Part shown: in pieces, positions 56,023 to 64,000 of the stretch | Position numbering within the stretch: position 1 is the first letter of the stretch | How the letters are laid out: each line of letters starts with the position of its first letter | Source: Xanthoparmelia taractica | Lineage: Eukaryota; Ascomycota; Lecanoromycetes; Lecanorales; Parmeliaceae | Reading direction: 5' to 3' | Length of the DNA stretch: 64,000 bases | Assembly: GCA_033085395.1 (NCBI GenBank) | Contig: JANQBS010000140.1 | Location: forward strand, 1-64,000 | The notes under the pieces: generated by a model | Database searches by the model: none | Told to the model about the DNA's origin: nothing | What the model saw: only the letters and a program-made list of their open reading frames with translations | Made by a program: the position numbers and the translations under genes

Positions 56023-56277
56023 TCACCCAACGTACTTCCCATACATCGCAAACTGCTCATCCGCCCTCAACCTCTCCAAATCCTCCTGCCTCAAACAAAG
56101 TGCTACCGCAATCTCGCCATCCAACGTCCTAGGCATCAAATAGATCAAACTCTCCACCGGCACGAACTGCGGCCTCCGCACAGCCTCCGGTTTGTCCAAC
56201 CCAAGGTTGAAATCAAGTCCACAGCAGTCTATACCAGCCCAAGAGCTAAGCATAATGTCCACAGATAGATCAAGCAA
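56023..56277 (-). pseudogene. 3' remnant of a BAHD-like transferase-family gene
   Basis: The minus-strand frame reads a C-terminal end: DIMLSSWAGIDCCGLDFNLG, then DKPEAVRRPQFVPVESLIYL and DGEIAVALCLRQEDLERLRA. This is the last ~85 residues of fungal transferase-family proteins (trichothecene 3-O-acetyltransferase-like, CoA-dependent acyltransfer; full length about 450-500). An in-frame TAA (56,284-56,286) lies directly upstream. The frame beyond it, to 56,472, does not resemble the rest of the family, and the His-x-x-x-Asp catalytic part was not found. So only the tail survives, unless further exons use splice sites I could not place. Confidence 0.65.
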
Positions 56278-57916
56278 TCGTTTTTACGATCGTTTCCATT
56301 GACACGAAACAAAAACCATCGTCACACGCCCAATCCCTATGTGCACAGCCCGGAGGCTGGTGCAACGACACGATAGGAAAGCTCTATACTTTGCAGAGCG
56401 TGAATAATATGTGCCGGTCGCTAGTCCTAGGCTCGCCGGGAAGGAGATCAATGTCCTGGTCGAATACCCCACTGGATAAGCAGAGGATGGTAGGTACGGA
56501 GTGTACCCTGCCGTCTTGATCCAGTCCTGAGAACATACCCTTAACAGGTTCGAAATCGACTCTGGGTCATTGCCCTATATACAAGCGTTATCTGAAACTT
56601 CAATTCGCCAACTCTTACCCATGCTTTCCTGTCCGATGTCTTGCAGCTTCCCAACCCTGGCGATCGAGATGCTTTGGAGACTCATCTTAATGGACGGTCT
56701 AGACGCTCGCTCTGAGCTTTGCTGGTGGTGTGTTTGTAGGAGTTATTAATAGACCGAGGATTGTCGTAAAAGTTCCACACAAGCTCGTTGGCTGGTCGAA
56801 CCTGGCTCGACAATTAGTCACCATTTATGATCAACGACGCTGTATACCTACAGCTCGCCAAGCGGCAAGGGATAAAGCGTAATAGTAGCCAGGGCTGACC
56901 TCGAGCTGGGCCGATTCCCTGTATCCGGAGCTGCCCGCTTACGTTTTTTGTCCTGCATTGTGATGGAATACATAAGGCCAAGCGGAGGGTTGGACAGATT
57001 GGGGGAGATTTAGTTGAACGATCCTAAAAGGGTCGTTGCAATCCACAAGTTGATTATACGGTATATGAATCAAGTAAGCCATTGAAGGATGAATAAAGTG
57101 GTATAAGGAGAAGTGAGAGGAGAAGTAAGAGGAATACGCATTTGACGAAGGTTAAGGGTGCTTTCTTCATCTGTACCTAACGCCACGCCGATCGACTTTC
57201 TGTACTCGACTATTCTCCGTGGATTAGGCTCGCGTCCTGCATCTTATCTTCGCCACGCTGCCCTAATAGACGTGGGAAGACACAGCCTGAAATCTCTAAC
57301 ACTTTTCAATTTTCTCTTTTCGCTTTGGCAACGATCCGGCTGAGGTTTCTGTCTTTTGCCTTCTCCTTGTTGAAAACCCCAATCCGCAGTCACGAAGAGT
57401 GTTTTCCTGTTTTTCTTTCATATGGTGAAAATTGAGCGACGAGAAATTGAGCTTCAAGCCTTCAACTTCTCCAAGTTGTAAAGCACACGAATCCTATCAC
57501 ACCACTCAGTGGCTGACATTCCTCTGCGCTCTTGTGCCCAAGCCAAGCGAACCAGCGGCAATCCCACTGTGAAAAACCCTATAAGGCATAGTGACAAAAA
57601 AAAGCACGGCTGAAGTTTGGGCGCATCGTGTTGCCCAACACGACAGAAACCTCTGTGAACGTCATCAATGAATGCTTCTCTCTCATCATCCCCAGGGAAG
57701 CCTTTGCATGTTTGACTTCGATTTTTTTCACCCATGTCATCAACGAACTCCGCGCTCTCAAGTAACAGCTGTACAGGCGTCAAGACTTGTGTTTTGCTTC
57801 TTGTCTCCCCTTGATAGCTCTCCTTTTCAACTGCTCAACAAAAGCGTGTGAAATCCTCCATAATTCTTTCGGGATGTCACCACGACAACCTTCTCGGCAG
57901 CATTGGTTTTCTGCAG
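56278..57916. other. Intergenic or decayed sequence
   Basis: No supported gene. A 109-codon minus-strand frame at 57,454-57,783 ends in Leu-Tyr-Asn-Leu-Glu-Lys-Leu-Lys. A similar Leu-Tyr-Asn-Leu-x-Lys string occurs in the minus-strand frame at 59,762-60,010, so the two could be related fragments. Confidence 0.4.
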
Positions 57917-58250
57917 TCATCTCACCAGATTCCGTGCGAGGGTGAACAGAAACATTTCAAAGTCCCCCCGAGACCATCCCGCATAGATACTCACTAAGAG
58001 AAAGTCCCATCGGACATTAAATGGTAGCGGTTCGTTAAGTCTCAGGACTTCTTCGATAAGATTCAAATCTTCCCGTCCATGCCGCATAGAAGACACCGAG
58101 CGCAACTGACCTGCGTGAATTGTTCTCCAAGCAACACTTAATTTCGTCATGTCGGCCGTCCCGTTTCTCCACGATTTTGCGCAAGTGGGTGCATAAGAGC
58201 ATAGGTACGTACCGATCGTTTTTGATCCAAGGTGAGATTGGCAATATCCT

Positions 58251-59513
58251 CATCGCTTGGCCTTAGTACTACATATGTTGATGCATCATCGACTTCTGCG
58301 AGTTTGCTAAGATTGATACCGATCCTCCGTGCACTTCTTTCGCAATTATGCCACGGGCGGCGTTGCGCTTCGTCTCTAGGATCTCTTATGGTCTTTTTGA
58401 GTATAATGCATTAACGTGTGAAAGAAATGAGAAAATCTGTGGTGAGGATATGGATCATGCATGCCACTTTTTGGCTGATTCTGACGACACGCCCTTCAGC
58501 TTGCTGTATGGAATGCGCGTGAAAGGAAATATCAATAAAGGCGATTGCAGCGCAATCCTTCTGCAGGTTGATGGATGTTGAGCTGATTTTAACGTTCGTC
58601 ACCAACACCTATATAAAACAGGAATCATCTTTGAAGGTGCGGACTACCCTCTCCCTCTCTCTCTTAATTTTTGTTTGGCTTAGGTTATGGTCACGGCGTC
58701 GCTCTCATGGTTGTCTTGGAGTAGAAGCTCCACGCCTAGAATTATAAGTTGAAAAAGAACAGCTCGTATGACAAATCACCATTCCCGATCTAGGTCTTCG
58801 AGGCGTATCCATGTCATTGTTGAAAACAAGGATGAACGCACAGACTGTGTGGTGATGGAAGGAAAAACATCTGCAAGATCCAACATGTGAGCACAGAGAA
58901 AATGGTGGAAGACACATCGTTGGAAGCTCTGACTGGACTTTTGCCTGGTGAATGATGATTAAGGTATAGAAATAACATAGTCTAGGACCTAGAACTCTAG
59001 ATCAGATGACGTAGATTGCGGGGACAATGAAATCTCTTAAATGAAGAGAGAGGAACAGATCGATTACCACTGTTGTGCGATAGAACAGACCGACTCCAAG
59101 AATATGTCTATTAAAACGACAGAGACCGAAAATGATGTCGCAGTCGTCAGCCAAGAAATCCATTCACTGAAAACAAGGTACTGACCTACAGCAGCAGCAT
59201 AAAAATTTACTATGCTGCCTGCTGCACAGCTTTTAGGACCGAAGATGTAGCTTGACATTCCGAAGCTTGAAGTAAGTGAAAGAGCTGTGGTGTCTTCGGC
59301 ACTAGAGACCGAATGCATCTCAGGAATGTTCTTCAAGACAGTGAGAAGCCAAGTGTAGCCATCACCATCATTCAAAGTATCATGAAAAACAACGTTCTCT
59401 CGAGACATGTTCTTTTGCTTTAGCGATTCTTCTGAAAATATGAGATAGAAACAAGCAACCGAAAACCAGCTCGAAGCCACAAAGTCTCTCGGGAATCCAA
59501 GGCACGGACGCAC
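58251..59513 (-). pseudogene. Snf2-family ATPase/helicase remnant (C-terminal helicase part)
   Basis: On the minus strand 59,513-59,064 contains QYLVFSEWISWLTT, the Lys-x-Leu-Val-Phe-Ser-Glu-Trp segment that opens the helicase C-terminal domain. Then 58,608-58,411 reads INLQKDCAAIAFIDISFHAH and SIQQAEGRVVRISQ, the motif V/VI region (normally Gln-x-x-Gly-Arg-x-x-Arg-Ile-Gly-Gln), followed by a His-Ile-Leu-Thr strand. Downstream a frame reads EILETKRNAARGIIA, the next helix, but it is separated by a stop and frame change (about 58,390-58,410). Between the two main pieces there is no acceptable exon chain. The N-terminal ATPase part (Walker A, DEAH) was not found. In intact relatives this family remodels chromatin or acts in repair. 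I read this as a dead, truncated copy. Confidence 0.55.
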
Positions 59514-62500
59514 ATGTCAACCATTGCTTCGTGATAGTGGCGGTAAAACGCAAGACGTACATTGCCATGGACGGGCGGGCGGGCATCATAGGCCGGGAGG
59601 GACCTGTGGGGCCGAGTGACGTGAAAGCTTTTATCTTTGTGTGAGTGGAGATACTCATCAAGCCATGCTAGGACATGGTTCTTTGATGAGTGATGATGTT
59701 AGCTGGTGGCTTGCGATTCAAAAAGCTCTCAAGAAGCATGATGACTTGATTTTCAACCACTTCAACAACCTGTAAAAGCGTAGAACTGAGCAAAAGTGCT
59801 TTGCTGGAGATGCAGGGGTGTTAGACCCAGGCTCATCTGCCTGACATCGAAGTAATCATTTTGTATCCTGAGTAAGACCTTTTCGTATTTGACCGCTGTG
59901 TCTGGATATCCAACTTTGACTTTTCCGAGGTTGTAAAGAGCTAAAGGAATCAATGTTCTAGTCGATTCCAATCTTTCTTCAGCTAAGCTCCCAACTGATG
60001 AACGTCTCATGGTTGTCCGGTAGTTCCCGCAAGACTGAAGTATTGTTCAAAACCAATCGGTTGGGTGCCAGTGAAAGTCCACCGAGCAGTAGGCTAAGCA
60101 CCAAATCATACCTGGCAGCAATAAAATAAGGCATTTCCCTCATTTCATTCCTTTGCCTGCTTCGCCGCCATTTTAGCCAGCAAATGTGTCGACGAGTTCT
60201 TTACCCGCGCAGCTAAAGTCCCACCGTCAGCGTTCGTCTGATGCGCACGCCACGCTCATGGGAAGCTGCTTCCAAGGTGGCTGTGCTTCTATCTGTCTCT
60301 TTATCCGTTCACCAATCAGGAGTGTGCCGTCGAAGTTCCATTCGCTTGAACCCCCATTCTGCGATACCGGGTCACAACCAGACGCAGGTCAATGAGACAG
60401 AGAGAGAGACAGCGAACATGAAGTTGACAAGGAAGGTCGTAATCTGAAGATTATATCCCAGTCAAGCAAGTGCGCATCGGCCTCGAATCATTCTTTCCCT
60501 AGCTTGAGCTCCATGGGCTCACTTCAGACAATGGGGCGAGTCAATCTACAACAACAAATGATTAGTAGTACGGTCTCTGTTGAAAGGCATTTGGCCTGCA
60601 GATTTAGTCGTTTGCTGCATCGTGTAGATGATGAAGCTAGGAGTTGAAAGGAAGTGAAAGGATCAGAGAAAGTGTGCTATAAATCTCGACGTCAGCGCGG
60701 ATATCATGTCACCTCAACCAGGCATGAGGTCATAAGAGGACTGTGTAGACACACATTCAAAACATTGGTGAAATCTGAATCGCATCAGTCAAGCATTAAA
60801 GCAAGCAATGTACGTTGGGCAGCATAGATTGTCCGTCCTTCGTAGAGGATTCTCAGGATACAGCGTTATTCTCCACGCCATTAAGTACGCAATGCTCATC
60901 ACCCGACGCTAGAGTCGTGAATGTCAAGTCATGGACAATGCCTGTCAATAGTCAGTCAGAGACGCTCACTTGGGTTTGTTCACGATACAGTGTTATCGAG
61001 AAGAAGAAGAAGAAGATAAACAAGATGTTGAGCCGAATTGTAATTCGAATATGGCTCCTTGACACATTTTGAAAGTTGAATTCGTTGTGCAGGACGGCTT
61101 CGATTGAAAGTAGGATGATGTAAATGGGAAGAACTTATCACGAGCAATGCCTTTTGCGTGATCTGTTAATTTAGAGCGTGTGCGTATAGATGAACAACTT
61201 GAATCGAAGAAAATTGCAAGGTAAAAAACGGTCTCCAAAGCAAAGATTGTAATGCTCGATAGATCGTCCGTTAGGTTTCAATCCTAGTATGCTTGGTCCC
61301 ACACGGTAATGATTGTGTATGACGAGTAACAAAATCTATTAAAGGTATCGATATTTGGGAATCCTTCGCCATTCTGAAAAGGAAGGATCTGATGTACCCA
61401 GTGATATTCCATGCGGCCAAACCTCAAGAAGCCCATTCCCTCTTCGAGACTGAAATCCACATAGTGCGTTCATGTTCTTTCGCGGAGGAAGCCATGACTA
61501 AGAGGGCGCGGATTAACTCGTGGTCGTTGCTTTTCTGACTCGTCGATTGATTCTGCTCAATCTCTTAAGTAGCCATTTGACCTCCTTTTTATTGCCGCCT
61601 CGTTCTCAATACCATGATGACTTTGCGATTCAAATTGCTTATGTAGTAAACGAACGATTGATCGATCCATCACCGACGTCCCCAGTGCAACTGCTGTTCC
61701 TTTGTGGCACCTGTTTAATCATCAGGCTGCACATAGCACTCAAGCTCTCATGATTAGTCTTCTCGTATGTCACTGCACCGCGTTGCTTATCACTGAGTAC
61801 CTTAACCAGCGTAGGGTGGATGTCTTTATGCTTCAGTAGACCCTAAGAAAAAGGATAGCGACAAGGTCAACAGAAAGGATAAGGTTCATCACAGAAGACA
61901 ATACGTAGCTCTTCAAGTGCTCGATTCAAAGTTCAGCGAAAAGTTATTCGCTACTGCATCGTTTCCAGAATCTAGGCAATGAGTGAAACTGAAGTAAGCA
62001 ACAAAAGCACAAAACACGTATTTATGTATAATGATTGAAAATCCAAGCAGAGCGTAGTGAACAGTGCAGAATGCATGTATCAACAGAAAGTTCAAGCAAA
62101 GCAGTGACGAAAATCTCTATTTCACTACAATCACCGCACTCCATTCCAACCCCAAGGGTCCAGTAGAGAGCAGCTTGCATCTCACCACCCAAGCTCAAAT
62201 GACCACTGAAACATGCAAATCAATCAAAATTAAAGGCAGCGTAAAGTAGCAGCACCATGCCAACTGGACCGGGATTTGACTATGCAAGAGTAGTGGAATA
62301 AGCGACAAGAAGCAGACGGCGAGCTACCCGGCTGACGACTGTAGTAAGCTTCTAAGGACGAATGTACAGAGGTTGGTGCTGAAATATTTGTGTGGAGATC
62401 GTGTATATGTGAGAAGTTGTAGTTCATCTGCTGTTGTAAACTCATATATGGAGATCAAAACGGTGTGAGAAGTTGTATCTCAACTCCTGCTATAGGCTCA

Positions 62501-63573
62501 TGATTGATAAAAAAACCAAAGCCATTATAATCCATTTGCAAAAGGACAGCCCGTGGAAGCGATGATTCCTACCGTGAATCTGATTCAACACCAGTATTGA
62601 ATCCCCTGAAAACCACTGATGATGCTTTTATAGGCATGTCCAAGTAAGGAATGATGAACGTGCGTATGCGTTGCGTGTCTTGTAGGAGAGATGGAAAGAT
62701 GGAGAGAAAGGGACCCTTTTATCCTCACGAACCCCAAATGTGAATCTCAACGCCAAGCCAAATTCCCACCACGGTGAATAACAACAATAAATCAAATACG
62801 CACAGCAAAACTTTGAATGTACATCACTGCGAAGATAGTATTACTTTATAAATTCTCCGCGCACTGTGTACGAGATAGAAAGGAATAAAGTGCAGCAAAG
62901 AAAAGAAGGTCTGCCATCTGATGTGATTCTGGTATGCGAGAATCGTAGAGCTGAGCTGCTATGATCGCCCGCAGCGTAGATGAAACTATAGCAATGATTC
63001 AGAGAAGGTCAAGACTCAGGCAGCGCCGTTTTATGGAGTTTGTGTCTTTCCACAGCTGGCATGAAGGGGATTATGGTGACATAGTAAACATTTGATTCTT
63101 TCAGCTTACCGATAGTAACCCAAAAAGCTTCATGGAGACCAGCTTGTTTGATATCTGGACTCTGGACTCTGTCTGGTGAGGACTGTGCAGCAGGTAGAGC
63201 TGACAGACTTGGCGGCGGCATGTGAATGCAATTATTTTGTGACGGAAGCTCACTTGGGCTTGATGCACTCACTTTCGCAATTTTCAACTCATACTAAGTT
63301 AACCATCTTTACCCACAGACGCCAGCATTGGCTGGTTGAGGTACCTTTCAAGTACTATATTTCGGACACACCACGATCTTCAACAATTCCACTACGCTTC
63401 TAGAATACGTACTTGAAAGTGTCATCATCACGGATCTCGTTTCTGCCCTCACCAGTCTCACATCAGTGAAGCTTCCGCCACCTTACCCATCCACCCCATT
63501 CAAGGCTACCATATTTTCAAGCTCACAACAAGACCACAGCACACTTCTTGATACATCTGCAATACCAGCAACA
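59514..63573. other. Long interval without a supported gene
   Basis: About 4 kb of mixed composition. Minus-strand frames at 59,380-59,661 and 59,762-60,010 may be further pieces of the neighbouring helicase remnant. A 56-bp imperfect tandem pair occurs near 62,409-62,520. Nothing else is recognisable. Confidence 0.45.
62409..62520. repeat. 56-bp imperfect tandem duplication
   Basis: GTGAGAAGTTGTA at 62,409 recurs at 62,465, and the following 35 bases are similar between the two units (a Ctcaactcctgctat-type stretch against ttcatctgctgttgt). There are two copies only. Confidence 0.6.
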
Positions 63574-63828
63574 ATGCCATCCTGCATCATCTGTAACAAG
63601 GAGGAAGCGAAAGTCTGCCAGGTTTGTCACTCGGCCAGTTACTGTTCAAAACAATGCCAGACCAAAGACTATCGGACTCACAAACTGCTATGTTCAAGAT
63701 TCAAAGAGTATCAGATCCGGCCTGAGGAGCACCAGAGACGAGGAATCATATTTCCCGAGTGTGAAAAGTCACCGCTATGGGTCTGGATCAAACCCGAAAG
63801 CAAGGACGGATACCAGCAAGGAACTTAA
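63574..63828 (+). CDS. Short MYND zinc-finger protein, possibly truncated (84 residues)
   Basis: The ATG at 63,574 starts directly at the zinc finger. Cys4, Cys7, Cys15, Cys18, Cys24, Cys28, His36 and Cys40 fit the MYND consensus (C-x2-C-x7-C-x2-C-x5-C-x3-C-x7-H-x3-C). After the finger comes RPEEHQRRGIIFPECEKSPL, like the segment that follows MYND in many longer fungal proteins of 250 residues or more, and then the frame stops at TAA 63,826-63,828. That stop abuts the hairpin element that begins at 63,827, so the element probably cut off the rest of the gene. MYND fingers bind proline-rich peptides in partner proteins. An in-frame non-ATG extension upstream to 63,466 is unlikely to be used. 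Confidence 0.6.
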   Translation: MPSCIICNKEEAKVCQVCHSASYCSKQCQTKDYRTHKLLCSRFKEYQIRPEEHQRRGIIFPECEKSPLWVWIKPESKDGYQQGT

Positions 63829-63972
63829 TAGTCCGCCCTCACTTTGCGGACTATCAGTCCAGACGGTCCAACTGGACTGGTCCAGTTGGACCGTCCAACG
63901 ATATTTGAACTATCAGTCCAGATCGTCTAGATAATCTAAACGAACGGTCTAAACTAATAGTCCAAATATCGT
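63827..63972. mobile_element. Nested-hairpin element (MITE-like)
   Basis: Four inverted repeats are packed in about 145 bp. TAGTCCGC at 63,829-63,836 pairs with 63,846-63,853. GACGGTCCAACTGGAC at 63,862-63,877 pairs perfectly with 63,880-63,895 over a 2-base loop. ACGATATTTGAACTAT at 63,898-63,913 pairs 15 of 16 with 63,957-63,972. Inside that outer pair, 63,923-63,932 pairs 9 of 10 with 63,934-63,943. The word TAGTCC (or CAGTCC) recurs at most arms. No coding capacity. It has the size and folding of a non-autonomous DNA element; a target-site duplication could not be defined. Confidence 0.7.
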
Positions 63973-64000
63973 TGATGTAGCACATAATCATTCAATTATT

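Overview
This window looks like a chromosome end of a filamentous ascomycete (Pezizomycotina). It opens with a (TAACCC)n telomere cap at 1-77, so the + strand runs from the telomere into the chromosome. Other support: short GT-AG introns (mostly 46-145 bp), AT-rich repeats whose copies differ mainly by transitions as expected from repeat-induced point mutation (RIP), an ascomycete laccase ending in Asp-Ser-Gly-Leu, and several uncharacterised fungal secreted or membrane families. A Leotiomycetes-like source is possible but is only an impression.

Layout. 1-3.7 kb: telomere and eroded AT-rich subtelomere with a duplicated block, conserved hairpins and a 145-bp repeat pair; no genes seen. 3.7-26 kb: gene-poor accessory DNA. 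It holds an uncharacterised membrane protein, a membrane-protein fragment, a broken type-B carboxylesterase, a six-exon secreted protein (DUF7029/DUF7223 type), a minisatellite with alternating 66/75-bp units, an eIF5A/Hex1-like protein and three uncharacterised secreted proteins. 27-54 kb: the best-preserved part. It holds a SAM methyltransferase, arginine-specific carbamoyl-phosphate synthase large chain (12 exons), a sucrose-transporter-like protein (10 exons), a laccase (8 exons), a PHO84-like phosphate transporter (6 exons), gamma-glutamyltranspeptidase (5 exons), a His/Gln/Arg-rich protein, pyrroline-5-carboxylate reductase (3 exons) and another secreted protein. 55-64 kb: decayed DNA with a transferase remnant, a Snf2 ATPase remnant, a small MYND zinc-finger gene and a nested-hairpin (MITE-like) element directly at its stop codon.

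Working together. The preserved genes look like a nutrient and nitrogen set rather than a secondary-metabolite cluster: phosphate and sugar uptake, glutathione/glutamate turnover (gamma-glutamyltranspeptidase), proline synthesis (P5C reductase), arginine precursor synthesis (carbamoyl-phosphate synthase) and phenol oxidation (laccase). No PKS, NRPS or terpene backbone enzyme was seen. Whether these genes are co-regulated cannot be told from sequence. I did not find a clearly new multi-gene system. The most unusual items are the divergent eIF5A-like gene, the alternating minisatellite, the palindromes that keep pairing while their sequence changes, and the nested-hairpin element. All exon models were built by hand from frame and splice-site consistency; the multi-exon models given as intact sum to an exact multiple of three.
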